From Cellulomonas humilata (lineage in GTDB: Bacteria; Actinomycetota; Actinomycetes; Actinomycetales; Cellulomonadaceae), in contig NZ_JAUSVB010000001.1 in the NCBI RefSeq assembly GCF_030814415.1, forward strand, positions 186,001 to 250,000: 64,000 nt of DNA, read 5' to 3'. Positions within the stretch are counted from its first letter, which is position 1. Every line of letters begins with the position of its first letter. Positions 46,484 through 57,200 of this stretch are shown here, piece by piece. The position numbers and the translations under genes are program-made. Below the pieces are notes generated by a model. That model ran no database searches. It saw only the letters and a list, made by a program, of their open reading frames with translations, and had not been told where the DNA came from.

Positions 46484-47332
46484 TCAGCCCTTGACGGCGC
46501 CCTGGGTCAGGCCGGACACGATCTGGCGTTGGAAGAGCAGGACGAGGATGACCACGGGGATGGTCACGATGATGGCGGCGGCGGAGATCGACCCCGTCGG
46601 CTCCTCGAACTGCGAGGCGCCGGTGAAGAACGCCAGCGCAGCGGGCACCGGCCGGGCGCGGTCGGTCGACGTGAGCGAGATGCCGTACACGAAGTCGTTC
46701 CAGGCGATGAAGAACGCGATCAGCGCGGTGGTGAACACGCCAGGTGCTGCCAGCGGCACGATCGCCTTGCGGAAGGCCTGCCACGTGGTCGCCCCGTCCA
46801 CCTGGGCGGCCTGCTCGAGCTCCCACGGGATCTGGCGGAAGAACGCCGCGAGGGTCCAGATGGAGATCGGCAGCGTCAGCGAGAGGTACGGGATGATCAG
46901 CCCGAGCCAGGTGTCGTAGAGGCCGATGTTCCGCCAGAGGTTGAACAGCGGCGTGACGATCGAGATGACGGGGAAGATCGAGACGCCGAGCGCGGTGAGC
47001 AGGACCAGCCGCTTGCCCGGGAAGTCGAGCCGGGCGATCGCATAGGCCGCGAGCGTGGCCAGGACGACCGCGATGGCGGTGGCGATCAGGCAGATGCCGA
47101 TCGAGTTGCGCAGCGAGGACAGGAACAGCGTCTGCGCGGACCCGCCCGGCGCGAGGATCTCCTCGTAGTTCACCCACGTCCAGGTCTTCGGCCAGAACAG
47201 CCCGAGGTTGAGCTGGCTCGGCAGCTTGAACGACGTCGCGAAGATCGAGACGATCGGGAACAGGGCGTAGGAGATGACGAAGATCGTGATGAGGGCCCAG
47301 GCCCACTTGGCCCTCGTCGACAGCTGCTTCAT
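46484..47332 (-). CDS. Carbohydrate ABC importer permease (SugB/MalG type)
   Basis: A 282-residue permease of the MalG/AraQ group with six helices. The EAA loop reads ELEQAAQVDGATTWQAFRKAIVPLAAPG. The N-terminal ISYALFPIVSIFATSF and C-terminal VSGLTQGAVKG ends are typical. The ATG (47330-47332) shares one base with the stop of the preceding permease (TGATG), so translation is coupled. Confidence 0.93.
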   Translation of the reverse strand: MKQLSTRAKWAWALITIFVISYALFPIVSIFATSFKLPSQLNLGLFWPKTWTWVNYEEILAPGGSAQTLFLSSLRNSIGICLIATAIAVVLATLAAYAIARLDFPGKRLVLLTALGVSIFPVISIVTPLFNLWRNIGLYDTWLGLIIPYLSLTLPISIWTLAAFFRQIPWELEQAAQVDGATTWQAFRKAIVPLAAPGVFTTALIAFFIAWNDFVYGISLTSTDRARPVPAALAFFTGASQFEEPTGSISAAAIIVTIPVVILVLLFQRQIVSGLTQGAVKG

Positions 47333-48288
47333 CAGCCAGCCCCCCTCGCGCCGCCGGCCAGATCGACCTTGAAGAGCTTGACCGCGACCCAGCAGATGCC
47401 GATCACGCACAGGAAGAGGAGCACGGAGATCGCGGAGCCGAGCCCGATCTCGAGCCGTCCGATCGACGTCCGGTAGGCCAGGAGCGACAGCACCTCGGTG
47501 CCGTTGGCCCCGTTCGTCATGATGAACACGTTGTCGAAGATGCGGAACGCGTCGAGGGCCCGGAACAGGACCGCCACCATGATCGCGGCCTTCATGTTCG
47601 GCAGGACCACTCGCGTCAGCCGCTGCCACCACGTCGCGCCGTCGACCTCGGCCGCCTCCTCGAGCTCGGTCGGCACCTGCGAGAGGCCCGCGAGCAGGAG
47701 GAGCGAGATGAACGGCGTGGTCTTCCAGATCTCCGACATGATGATGACGAACAGGCTGGTGCCCTGCTGGGCGAACCAGTTGAGGTCCGTGCTGATCCCG
47801 GGCACCCAGTCGAACCAGTGGTTGATGTACCCCGAGTTGATGTCGAAGGCGTAGAACCACGCGAAGGCCGAGACCACGGTGATGATCCCGTACGGCACCA
47901 GGATCGCCGTGCGGAGCAGACCGCGGAGCTGGGTGATCGCGCGGTGCATGACGAGCGCGAGCGCGAACCCGAGGAGCAGCTCGATCACCACCGTGGTGAC
48001 CGTGATGAAGACGGTCACGCCGAGCGCCTGCCAGAAGAGCGGGTCGGTCAGCACGACGGAGTAGTTGCTCAGACCTGCCCAGCTCTTGTCGTCCGGCGCG
48101 GTGAGCCGGAAGTGGAAGAGCGAGTCGTAGAAGGCCTGCAGGATCGGGTAGAGCGTGACGGCGAGCATGACGACGAACGCCGGCCCGGCGAGCAGCCAGC
48201 CGAGGCGGGCCTCGGACTTCGCGCGGTCGCTGCGCCCGGCCTTGGCCGCCGCGTCGCGCAGGTCCGGCTTGTCGGCGACGGCGGTCAT
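47332..48288 (-). CDS. Carbohydrate ABC importer permease (SugA/MalF type)
   Basis: A 318-residue permease starting MTAVADKPDLRDAAAK. A cytoplasmic N-terminus is followed by six helices, the first being WLLAGPAFVVMLAVTLYPIL. The EAA loop is ELEEAAEVDGATWWQRLTRVVLPNM. FRIFDNVFIMTNG is a frequent motif of the trehalose/maltose type. The ATG (48286-48288) overlaps the stop of the binding-protein gene (ATGA). Confidence 0.93.
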   Translation of the reverse strand: MTAVADKPDLRDAAAKAGRSDRAKSEARLGWLLAGPAFVVMLAVTLYPILQAFYDSLFHFRLTAPDDKSWAGLSNYSVVLTDPLFWQALGVTVFITVTTVVIELLLGFALALVMHRAITQLRGLLRTAILVPYGIITVVSAFAWFYAFDINSGYINHWFDWVPGISTDLNWFAQQGTSLFVIIMSEIWKTTPFISLLLLAGLSQVPTELEEAAEVDGATWWQRLTRVVLPNMKAAIMVAVLFRALDAFRIFDNVFIMTNGANGTEVLSLLAYRTSIGRLEIGLGSAISVLLFLCVIGICWVAVKLFKVDLAGGARGAG

Positions 48289-49580
48289 AGCAGCTGCTCC
48301 CCTCGAAGCACGGCGGTGATCAGGTCGCTCGACTCGGCCGGGGTGACCTCTGGCGTCACCGCGCTCGGCGGGTGCCACGTCTGCTGCAGGCCGGTGGACA
48401 CCTCGTTGTAGTACGGCGTCTGCGGCCGGGGCACGGCGAGCTCGAGCGACTCCCGGATGACGTCCGCCATCGGGAACGCCTCGATCACGGCCGGGTCGTC
48501 GAAGGCCTCGGTGTTGGACGGCGGGTTGCCGTTCGTCGCGAAGTACTGCGCCTGGTGCTCGGGGGTCACGATGCACTCGGCGGCCGCGTAGGAGAGGTCG
48601 ACGTAGTTGCTGAAGGCCCCGATGCCGAGGTTGATCCCGCCGTAGGGCGGAGCGGTCGGCTGGTCGGCGGTCACCTGCGGGTACAGCGCCCAGCCGATGT
48701 CGTCGAGCAGCGCCTGGTCGAACGTGCCGTCCTCGACGCCGGCCTTCGTGGCGGACCAGACGAACGGCCAGTTGACCATGAAGGAGCCCTTGTCGCCCTG
48801 GAAGATGGCCAGCGACGCTCCCTCGTCCTCCGTCGGCAGCGCGGGACCGCCGAGGTTCTCCTTGCCGATCGTGCCGATGATCGTCGCGGCGGCCTCACCC
48901 GCCGGGCTGTCCAGGCCGAGAGTGACCTCGTCGGCCGGAGCCTCGGGATTCTCGATGATCGTCCCGCCCGCCGACGCGATGAGCGCGTTGATCCACACGG
49001 TCAGCGACTCGGCCTTGGTGCCCTGGACGGCGAGGTACTTGTCCTGGTCCTGGGACGCGGTCATGATCTGGTCCCACGTCACCGGCGCCGCGGCCGGATC
49101 CAGCCCTGCCGCCTTCGCCACGGACTTGCGGTACCAGAGCAGCTGCGTGTTCGCCCAGAACGGGACGGTCACGAGCTTGTCGCCCCACGTTGCCCCGGCC
49201 AGCGCGCCGGCCACGACGTTCTGGGTCACCCGCTGCGCGACGTCGTCGGGCACGGGGGCCAGGAACCCGGGCTCGGCCATCTCCGGGATGAACGGCGGGT
49301 CGAGGCTCATGATGTCGATCGACGAGTCCTTGGCGGCCAGTCGTCGGGCCAGCTGCTCGCGCTGCGCGCTGGCGTCGCGCGGCAGGACGGACGTCTCGAT
49401 GACGTACTGACCGTCCGCGGCCTCCGTGCACTGCTTGGCGATCTCGGCCTGGCCACCGTCGTCCGGGTTGATGTACCAGGTGAGGACGGGTGTCCCGGAC
49501 CCGGATCCTGCACAGGCTGCCAACGGAGCGACGAGCCCCACCCCCAGCACGAGGGCGAGCGCCCGTGTGCGTCGTCGCAC
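48285..49580 (-). CDS. Carbohydrate ABC importer substrate-binding lipoprotein (LpqY-like)
   Basis: A 431-residue SBP family 1 protein. The signal RALALVLGVGLVAPLAAC ends in a lipobox (C22), so it is anchored outside the membrane. LTWYINPDDGGQAEIAKQC, DPPFIPEMAEPGFLAPV and LLWYRKSVAKAAG resemble the trehalose-type LpqY/ThuE receptors. Gene order (receptor, two permeases, UgpC-type ATPase) is that of lpqY-sugABC, so trehalose or a related disaccharide is my best guess. GTG start with GGAGG. A perfect palindrome, 49597-49612, stands just upstream and may bind a repressor. Confidence 0.88.
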   Translation of the reverse strand: MRRRTRALALVLGVGLVAPLAACAGSGSGTPVLTWYINPDDGGQAEIAKQCTEAADGQYVIETSVLPRDASAQREQLARRLAAKDSSIDIMSLDPPFIPEMAEPGFLAPVPDDVAQRVTQNVVAGALAGATWGDKLVTVPFWANTQLLWYRKSVAKAAGLDPAAAPVTWDQIMTASQDQDKYLAVQGTKAESLTVWINALIASAGGTIIENPEAPADEVTLGLDSPAGEAAATIIGTIGKENLGGPALPTEDEGASLAIFQGDKGSFMVNWPFVWSATKAGVEDGTFDQALLDDIGWALYPQVTADQPTAPPYGGINLGIGAFSNYVDLSYAAAECIVTPEHQAQYFATNGNPPSNTEAFDDPAVIEAFPMADVIRESLELAVPRPQTPYYNEVSTGLQQTWHPPSAVTPEVTPAESSDLITAVLRGEQLL

Positions 49581-49596
49581 GGAGCACCTCCGAACC

Positions 49597-49612
49597 GAGG
49601 CGTCGACGCCTC
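49597..49612. promoter_or_regulatory. Operator-like palindrome upstream of the sugar importer
   Basis: GAGGCGTCGACGCCTC is a perfect 16-bp palindrome ending 17 bases before the GTG of the binding-protein gene, just ahead of the ribosome-binding site. A central CG dinucleotide is common in LacI-type operators. No repressor gene is adjacent. Confidence 0.5.
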
Positions 49613-49719
49613 ACACCCAAGGGCTACACCCGTTCGGCCCATGCGCGCCACCGCTGGCAGCATTTCTCGCACGTTGAGCCGGTCTCCCCAACCGCGTCCC
49701 GACCTGCGACGATGACGCC

Positions 49720-50355
49720 GTGCCACGCCCCACCACACCTGCCGAAGCCTGGTCCGCCCTGCGCGAGGGGAACGAGCGGTTCGTCCGCGGCGAGATGCTC
49801 CACCCCTCACAGGGGGTCGACCACCGCTCCGAGCTCAGTGTCGCCCAGTACCCGTTCGCGGTGATCTTCGGCTGCTCGGACTCCCGGGTGGCCGCCGAGA
49901 TCATCTTCGACCAGGGGCTCGGTGACGTGTTCGTGGTCCGCACCGCCGGCCACGTGCTCGACACCACGGTCGTCGGGTCGATCGAGTACGGCGTCGACGT
50001 CCTCGGGGCGTCACTGGTCGTCGTCCTCGGTCACGACAGCTGCGGCGCGGTCGCTGCGGCGACGACGGCGCTGACGACGGGCGAGCTGCCCACGGGCTTC
50101 GTGCGCGCGATCGTCGACCGGGTCATCCCGAGCATCGTCAACCTGGGCGGCGGTGGCCTGGGTGCGCTGGACACGCTCGACCCCGCGGTCCTCGGCCACG
50201 AGCACGTGCGGCACACCGTGCAGATGATCCAGGGGTACTCCCGATCGCTCGCCGAGGCCGTCGCCGAGGGGCGGGTGGCGATCATCGGGCTCGAGTACAC
50301 GCTGGCCGACGGGACCGTGCACCTGACGGAGTCCCTGGGGGACGTCGAGCCCTGA
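49720..50355 (+). CDS. Beta-class carbonic anhydrase
   Basis: A 211-residue enzyme that interconverts CO2 and bicarbonate. The zinc ligands C52, H105 and C108 (FGCSDSRVAAE and LGHDSCGAV) and the D54/R56 dyad are all present. GDVFVVRTAGHVLD and SIEYGVDVLG are standard motifs. GTG start (49720-49722). fumC follows closely in the same direction, so the two may be co-transcribed. Confidence 0.94.
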   Translation: MPRPTTPAEAWSALREGNERFVRGEMLHPSQGVDHRSELSVAQYPFAVIFGCSDSRVAAEIIFDQGLGDVFVVRTAGHVLDTTVVGSIEYGVDVLGASLVVVLGHDSCGAVAAATTALTTGELPTGFVRAIVDRVIPSIVNLGGGGLGALDTLDPAVLGHEHVRHTVQMIQGYSRSLAEAVAEGRVAIIGLEYTLADGTVHLTESLGDVEP

Positions 50356-50376
50356 GCGTGCGGCAGGATGGCTCGC

Positions 50377-51774
50377 ATGACTTCTGAGTTCCGCATCGAG
50401 CACGACACGATGGGTGAGGTGCGCGTCCCCGTCGACGCCCTCTACCGCGCACAGACCCAGCGGGCGGTCGAGAACTTCCCGATCTCCGGCAGCCGCCTCG
50501 AGCGCAGCCACATCGAGGCGCTCGCCCGCATCAAGAAGGCGGCGGCCCGCGCGAACGCCGAGCTGGGCGTGCTGGAGCAGGACGTCGCGGACGCCATCGT
50601 CGCCGCCGCCGACGACGTCGCGACCGGCGCGCACGACGGCGACTTCCCGATCGACGTCTACCAGACCGGCTCGGGCACCAGCTCGAACATGAACACCAAC
50701 GAGGTGCTCGCGACGCTGGCGACGCGGCTCCTCGGGCGCGACGTGCACCCGAACGACCACGTCAACGCGTCGCAGTCGTCGAACGACGTGTTCCCGACGT
50801 CGGTGCACGTGGCCGCGACGGCCGGCGTCGTCCGCGACCTGATCCCCGCGCTGGCGCACCTGGCCGAGTCGCTCGAGGCCAAGTCCGTCGAGTGGGCGCA
50901 GGTGGTCAAGTCCGGTCGCACCCACCTCATGGACGCGACGCCGGTGACGCTCGGGCAGGAGTTCGGCGGCTACGCGGCCGCCGTCCGGTACGGCATCGAG
51001 CGGCTCGAGTCGGCTCTCCCCCGCGCTGCGGAGGTCCCGCTGGGCGGAACGGCCGTCGGGACGGGCATCAACACCCCGGCGGGCTTCCCCCAGCGGGTGA
51101 TCGCGCTGCTCCGCGAGGACACCGGCCTGCCGCTGACCGAGGCACGCGACCACTTCGAGGCGCAGAGCTCGCGCGACGGGCTGGTCGAGCTCTCGGGAGC
51201 GCTGCGCACGATCGCGGTCAGCCTCACCAAGATCTGCAACGACCTGCGCTGGATGGGCTCCGGACCGAACACCGGCCTCGGCGAGATCGCGATCCCCGAC
51301 CTGCAGCCCGGCTCGTCGATCATGCCCGGCAAGGTCAACCCGGTCATCCCCGAGGCCGTGCTGATGGTCGCCGCGCGCGTCGTCGGCAACGACGCCACCG
51401 TCGCGTGGGCCGGTGCGAGCGGGTCGTTCGAGCTCAACGTGCAGATCCCCGTGATCGCCGCGGGGGTGCTGGAGTCGGTGCGCCTGCTGGCCAACGCCTC
51501 GCGGCTGCTCGCGGACAAGACCGTGGTCGGGCTGGTCGCCAACGTCGAGCGTGCCCGCGCCCTGGCCGAGTCGTCGCCGTCGATCGTCACGCCGCTCAAC
51601 CGCGTGATCGGGTACGAGGCCGCGGCGAAGATCGCCAAGCACGCCGTCAAGCACGGGATCACCGTCCGGGCCGCCGTGATCGACCTCGGCTTCGTGGAGC
51701 GCGGCGAGGTCACCGAGGAGCAGCTGGACAGCGCGCTGGACGTGCTGAGCATGACGAGGCCGCCGCAGGCCTGA
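50377..51774 (+). CDS. fumC: Class II fumarate hydratase
   Basis: About 465 residues of an iron-free fumarase that interconverts fumarate and malate in the TCA cycle. The superfamily signature [44 protein letters not shown] and [11 protein letters not shown] are all intact. Start: ATG 50377 ([10 protein letters not shown]), with ATG 50368 three codons earlier as alternative; neither has a strong Shine-Dalgarno. A perfect hairpin follows the stop. Confidence 0.96.
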   Translation: MTSEFRIEHDTMGEVRVPVDALYRAQTQRAVENFPISGSRLERSHIEALARIKKAAARANAELGVLEQDVADAIVAAADDVATGAHDGDFPIDVYQTGSGTSSNMNTNEVLATLATRLLGRDVHPNDHVNASQSSNDVFPTSVHVAATAGVVRDLIPALAHLAESLEAKSVEWAQVVKSGRTHLMDATPVTLGQEFGGYAAAVRYGIERLESALPRAAEVPLGGTAVGTGINTPAGFPQRVIALLREDTGLPLTEARDHFEAQSSRDGLVELSGALRTIAVSLTKICNDLRWMGSGPNTGLGEIAIPDLQPGSSIMPGKVNPVIPEAVLMVAARVVGNDATVAWAGASGSFELNVQIPVIAAGVLESVRLLANASRLLADKTVVGLVANVERARALAESSPSIVTPLNRVIGYEAAAKIAKHAVKHGITVRAAVIDLGFVERGEVTEEQLDSALDVLSMTRPPQA

Positions 51775-51778
51775 GCCG

Positions 51779-51818
51779 ACGACGAAGGCCCCGGGGTTCT
51801 CCCCGGGGCCTTCGTCGT
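51779..51818. terminator. Bidirectional terminator between fumC and the MFS gene
   Basis: A perfect 18-bp stem (51779-51796 and 51801-51818) with a TTCT tetraloop lies between the two convergent stop codons and can serve both genes. Confidence 0.85.
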
Positions 51819-51822
51819 ACGG

Positions 51823-53448
51823 TCAGACCTCTGCGGTGACCTTGGCGACTGCCGCCGGCGCGTGGTGCACCGGGCGGCCACCCTTCATCGCCAGGCTGGA
51901 GACGAGCCCCAGCACCAGCACCGCGACCGTCAGCAGCATCGTCTGCGTCACCGCCGTCGCGAAGCCGGAGTGCACCGCCTGCTGCGCGACCTGACCGATC
52001 TGCGCGGCGACGTCCGCCGGCACCGACGACGGCAGCTGCGGGGCCGCGCCGCTGGCGAAGTTCCCCGACGCGAACCCGTCGACGAACGACTGTCGGAACT
52101 GCTCCGGCACCTGGTCCGCGGCAGCCTCGGCGGCCGCCGGGATGGTGACCGCGAGCCGCGAGGTCAGCATGGCGACGATCGCGGCGGAGCCGATGACGCC
52201 GCCGATCTGGCGGGTCGTGTTGAACGCGCCGGCGCCGGCGCCCGCGGTGCGGCCGTCGAGACCCGAGGTGGCCAGGTTGGCCAGCGGCGAGAACAGCGCG
52301 CCGGTGCCGATGCCGAACAGGGTCATCGGCAGGACCAGGTGCCAGACCGGTGCGTCGGGCTGGACCGCGAGCGCGAGCCACGTGATGGCGACCGAGAGGA
52401 TGGCGAACCCGCTGGCCACGACCCACTTGCCCGCGACCTTGTCCGAGAGCCGGCCGGCGAACGGCGCGACGACGCCGGACAGGAGCGAGCCCGGCAGGCC
52501 GACGAGCGCGGCGTTCAGCGGGCTCAGGCCGAGGACCTCCTGCAGGAACAGCGTGAACGGGAAGAAGATGCCGATCATCGCGAAGGTCACGGCACCGCCG
52601 GCCACGTTGGACAGAGAGAAGTTGCGGCTGTGGAACAGGGTCAGCGGCAGCAGCGCGTCGCTCCCGCGGTGGCGCTGCCAGAGCACGAAGCCGACGAGCA
52701 CGATCACGCCGGCGCCGATGACGCCCCACACCGTGATCGGTCCGGTGATGGTGCCCCAGTCGTACGTCGCGCCCTCCTGGAGACCGAACACGACGAGGAA
52801 CATGCCGACGACGGACAGCAGGACGCCGAGGCCGTCGAACGACCGGTTCGCCGTGGGGAGCGTGGGGAGGGTCCGCAGCGCGAGCACGAGGGCGACGACG
52901 CCGACGGGGATGTTGACGTAGAAGATCCACTCCCAGCCCACCGTCTGGACCAGCAGGCCGCCGAGCACCGGGCCGGTGATGGTCGCGACGCCGGCGACGG
53001 CACCCCACAGGCCCATCGCGGCGCCGCGCTTCTGCGGCGGGAAGACACGCGTGATCATCGACATCGTCTGCGGGGTCATCAGCGCGGCGCCGACGCCCTG
53101 GAGCGCGCGAGCGACGATGAGCATCTCGATCGACCCCGACAGGCCGCAGAGCAGCGACGTGACAGTGAAGATGACGAGCCCGACGACGAAGACGGGCCGC
53201 GGCCCGAACCGGTCGCCCAGCCGGCCGGTCACCAGCAGCAGCGTGGCGAACGTCAGCAGGTAGGCGCTGTTCACCCAGCCGACCGCTGTCAGGTCGGCGT
53301 CGAACGCCGTGACCAGCGACGGGATGGCGATGTTCACGATCGTGGTGTCCACCATGATCATGAAGAAGCCCAGGCAGAGGGCGGGCAGGATGCTCCACGG
53401 ACTGCGTCCGTGGAGGTAGACGAGCGCGCGAGGCTGCTCAGAGCTCAT
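51823..53448 (-). CDS. DHA2-family (EmrB/QacA-type) multidrug efflux MFS transporter
   Basis: A 541-residue protein with about 14 helices. The proton-coupling region reads AYLLTFATLLLVTGRLGDRFGPRPVFVVG (motif A), and ARALQGVGAALMTPQTMSMI and WGAVAGVATITGPVLGGLLV (motif C) mark a drug/proton antiporter. The loop between helices 13 and 14 is long. The start ATG (53446-53448) overlaps the stop of padR (ATGA), so the repressor and pump are one transcript. Substrates are unknown. Confidence 0.93.
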   Translation of the reverse strand: MSSEQPRALVYLHGRSPWSILPALCLGFFMIMVDTTIVNIAIPSLVTAFDADLTAVGWVNSAYLLTFATLLLVTGRLGDRFGPRPVFVVGLVIFTVTSLLCGLSGSIEMLIVARALQGVGAALMTPQTMSMITRVFPPQKRGAAMGLWGAVAGVATITGPVLGGLLVQTVGWEWIFYVNIPVGVVALVLALRTLPTLPTANRSFDGLGVLLSVVGMFLVVFGLQEGATYDWGTITGPITVWGVIGAGVIVLVGFVLWQRHRGSDALLPLTLFHSRNFSLSNVAGGAVTFAMIGIFFPFTLFLQEVLGLSPLNAALVGLPGSLLSGVVAPFAGRLSDKVAGKWVVASGFAILSVAITWLALAVQPDAPVWHLVLPMTLFGIGTGALFSPLANLATSGLDGRTAGAGAGAFNTTRQIGGVIGSAAIVAMLTSRLAVTIPAAAEAAADQVPEQFRQSFVDGFASGNFASGAAPQLPSSVPADVAAQIGQVAQQAVHSGFATAVTQTMLLTVAVLVLGLVSSLAMKGGRPVHHAPAAVAKVTAEV

Positions 53449-54077
53449 GAGATGTCCTTCGGGGGTGGATCGAGGGCGCGCAACGAGCGCTTGGCCTCGT
53501 GGAACGAGTCGGGGATCGGGCTGGTCCAGTCGAGGGCGCCGGACTGCAGCTCGGTGAGGGTGTGGTCGAGCCAGTCGATCTCGGCGCGCAGGGTGGCCAG
53601 GTCGTGCTCGACGTCGAGGAGGTACCGCCGGGGCAGGCCCAGCCGGCTGAGCGAGTCGTAGGACGTGGCGAGCCGGTCCCGGTGCGCGACCTTGCGGTCC
53701 CGCCGGCGGACCAGCTGCGCGACGACCTCGTCGGCGGGCAGCTCGTTGGCCTCGGCCAGACCGACCGAGAAGAGCGGGTACGCGGGGTGCTCGTCGCCGA
53801 GCAGGCTGGTGAGCCGGGCGGCGAACTCGGTCCGGCCGGCGGCGGTGATCCGGTAGGTGGTGCGCTCGGGACGCTTGCCGGTGCGGTCGGTGCCGACCAC
53901 CTCGACCAGGCCGTCCCGCTCGAGCCGTTCGACGCCGTGGTAGACCGCGCCGGGGTTGACGCGGACGATCCGGGTGTCGCCGCGCTCCACCAGGGTCTGG
54001 TGGAGCTGGTACGGGTGCATCGGCTGCTCGTGCAGGAGCCCGAGCACGAGCACCGCGACCGCCGAGAGCTCGGCCAT
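53445..54077 (-). CDS. PadR-family transcriptional regulator
   Basis: A 210-residue regulator. The winged helix reads AVLVLGLLHEQPMHPYQLHQ, then NPGAVYHGVERLERDGLVEVV and RTTYRITAAGRTEF. The C-terminal half is the PadR dimerisation helix with SRLGLPRRYLLDVEHDLATLRAEIDWL. An ideal GGAGGTGAT sits before ATG 54075-54077. TATTCC-N4-GGAATA (54098-54113) overlaps the expected promoter, so it probably represses itself and the coupled efflux gene. Confidence 0.93.
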   Translation of the reverse strand: MAELSAVAVLVLGLLHEQPMHPYQLHQTLVERGDTRIVRVNPGAVYHGVERLERDGLVEVVGTDRTGKRPERTTYRITAAGRTEFAARLTSLLGDEHPAYPLFSVGLAEANELPADEVVAQLVRRRDRKVAHRDRLATSYDSLSRLGLPRRYLLDVEHDLATLRAEIDWLDHTLTELQSGALDWTSPIPDSFHEAKRSLRALDPPPKDIS

Positions 54078-54097
54078 CAGATCACCTCCGGATAGAC

Positions 54098-54113
54098 TAT
54101 TCCGACTGGAATA
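54098..54113. promoter_or_regulatory. Palindromic operator in the padR promoter
   Basis: TATTCCGACTGGAATA is a perfect palindrome with a 4-bp spacer, lying 21 bases upstream of the padR start codon. The AT-rich TATATT and TAGTCT boxes around it could supply the -10 element of padR. The rest of the 186-bp divergent gap shows no gene. Confidence 0.6.
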
Positions 54114-54263
54114 TACCCTCGGGAAGACCCGGAGTCATCTCGGTTCGTATCGGTTCGATCACAACTGCGGGATCGCTCCCACACCTTGGGCCTGCTCCTT
54201 TACGATCGCCGGACCGCGTGGTGACGTCCCTCTTTCGCTGCGCCCCCGGGACGAGGAGGTCGG

Positions 54264-57200
54264 ATGGGCTGGAGCCTGCGCGTGCTGCGCCACCGCGCCG
54301 CCGCCCAACGCACTCTCCTGGCGACCGTCGTCGCCGTCGCCCTCATCGGCGCGTCCCTCCTGGGCACCTTCGCCCTGCTGCTGTTCACCAGCGAGAACCG
54401 CGCGCTGGACACCGCGCTCAACCGCGCCCCGATCACGGCCACGGACGTCGACGCGCTCCTCACCCTCGACAACGACGACCCCGAGGTCGCCGTCGCCTCC
54501 GGTCAGGCGTTCCTCGACGATCTGCTGGGCGAGGTCCCGTCGACGCGGACGCTGTGGCTGACGTCACCGATGTACCGGCTGCTGAGCCAGGGTCAGACGG
54601 TCAACGCTCCCCTGGCCTACCTCGCCGTCAACCCCGAGATCCCGCAGAACGCAACGCTGGTCGCGGGCGCGTGGCCCACGACGGGCACCGACGGCCAGGG
54701 TCGCGTGCAGGTGGTCGTGCCGAAGGTCGCTGCGGACGAGTACGGCTGGACCGTCGGCACCGAGCTGTCCGTGCAGAACCTGGACACGTACCGGCCCAGC
54801 GCCGTCGTCGTCGTCGGGATCCACGAGCTGTCGAAGCCGCGCAGCCTGTGGACCCGCGACCTGCTCAAGGGCGCGCAGCACGACCCCTCCTACCCCGTAC
54901 CGGGCACCTTCGGGTTCGTCACCGCCCACGCCTGGGGCCCGTTCCTCGTGGCACCGGACGCGCTGAGCACCCCGGGCTCCGTCGCCACCGCCGCGCTCGT
55001 CGCGTCACCGCAGCTCGCCGCCAGCCCGCCCGGCGCCGTCGACGGCGTGCGCGCGAGGCTCGACGACGCGCAGGCCACGCTCGTCTCGACCACCGAGGGC
55101 GACGTGCTCACCGCCCAGTTCCAGTCCCGGATCGCCACGACGATCGACGTGGCGCAGAGCAACCTGGCCGTGACCCGGGTCAGCCTCGTCATCATCGGCC
55201 TCATGCTCGTCGTGCTCACGGTCACCGTCCTGCTGCTGGCCGCTCGCCTGCTGGCCGACCGCCGCGCGCCCGAGCAGACCCTGATGTCGTCGCGCGGTGC
55301 GTCGGGGCGCCAGCTGCTGCTCCTCGCGGCGCTGGAGGCGGCCGGGGTCGCCCTCGTCGCCACCCTCGTGTCGCCGTGGCTGGCCGGCCTGCTGTTCCAG
55401 GCGATCACGTCCCTCGGCCCCCTCGCGGAGGCGGGTCTGCACCACGACCCGGGCCGTCCGCCGACCCTGTGGATCACCTGCGCCGCCGCGTCGTTCGTGC
55501 TCGCCGGCGTGCTCCTCGGACCGCTCCTGCGACGGCGGGGCAGCGTCGTCGACGCCGAGCAGCAGCTGGTGCGGCAGGACCGCCGGGGCGGCCTTGCGCG
55601 CTCCGGGGCCGACCTCGCGCTCCTGGTGCTCGCAGGGCTCGCGGTGTGGCAGCTCCGCGCCTACCGGTCGCCCGTCGTCGACGCCGGTTCGGGACGGCTC
55701 GACCCGGTGCTGGTGGTGGCCCCCGCGCTCCTGCTGCTCGCCGGCGCCGTGCTGGCCCTGCGGCTGCTGCCCCTCGTCGCGCGCGCCGGGGAGCGGCTGG
55801 CAGCACGGAGCCGGTCGCTGATCTCCCCGCTCGCCGCGTGGGAGGTCGGTCGACGCCCGGGCCGGGCAGCCGGCGCGGTGCTCCTGCTCACCCTCGCCCT
55901 GGCCGTCGGATCCTTCTCGCAGTCGTTCCTCAGCACCTGGCGCACGTCCCAGGGCGACCAGGTGGACCTCGCCGTGGGGACCGACGTCCGCCTCGACCGC
56001 GTGGACGGCTCCGGCATCGCGCAGGCGAGCACCGTCGCCGGACTGGCGGGCGTCCAGGCCGCCAGCCCGGTCACGTTCCAGTCCGTCAGCCTGGGACACC
56101 CCTCCGACACCTCCGGCGAGAGCCGCGGCCGGTCGGTCGACCTGCTCGCCCTGGACACCACGCAGGCGGGCGCCCTGATGCGCGGCCGGATCTCCCCGTC
56201 GTGGAGCACCATCGCGGCACCGCTGCAGCCCGCCGAGCCCGCAACCGGGATCGCGCTGCCCGGAGCACCCACCCGCCTCCTCGTGGACGTCGACAGCTAC
56301 CTGTCCCTGCCGGTCGACGGGGTCCTGCTGGTCAGCCTGGTCGTCGAGGACCCGCTCGGCACCCGGACACCCCTGGAGCTGGGGCCGATCCCGCTCGTCG
56401 GCACGACGGACGACGTCACCGCCGAGCTGCCGGTCGCCGCGGCCGGGCTGCAGCTGGTCGGCGTCTCCGCGCAGATCCTCGCCGACGAGCTCGACCCGAA
56501 CGAGGGGCTGTCCCTCGGCCTGGCCGACGCGCGCCTGGACGTCAGCCTGCGGGACCTGCGCGCCGTCGAACGACCCGCAGGAGCCACGGCTGACACGATC
56601 ACGCCCGTCGACGTCACCTCCACCGTCTGGAGCGTGCAGGGCATGGTGCAGGACAACGGCAGCCGCCCCCTGCTGGGGGTCAGGACCGAGGACGGGGCGC
56701 TGCGCGTCACCGGCGGGATCGACCCGTTCGAGGTCCTGTTCGGTCGCTCCGGGTTCGCCGCCGCCACGTTCCCGTCGCCCGGCCCCGTCCCGGTCGTGGT
56801 GACCGACACGCTCGCAGCAGCCTTCACCGTCGCCGTCGGCGACGAGCTCGACCTCGACCTCGGTAGCACCCGCGTGCCCGTCGTCGTCGACCGGGTGGTG
56901 GCCTACCTTCCCGGGTTGCCGACAGGTGCCGCCGTCCTGGCCGACCGCGACCTGCTGACGCGCGCGGCGCTGCTCGGCTCGTCGACGAGCCCGCTGCTCG
57001 ACGAGTGGTGGCTCCAGGTCCCCGACGCGGGCGCGCCCGCACTGGTGGAGCAGGTGCGGCACGACGACCTCGGCGTGGCGGTCGACCGCGTGACCGCACG
57101 CGAGGTGGCCACCGACGGCCCGCTGCGCATCGGCGTGCAGGCCGCGCTGTGGATCGTGACGGTGGCCGCCGTGGCGCTCGCCGTCGCCGGGTTCGCCATG

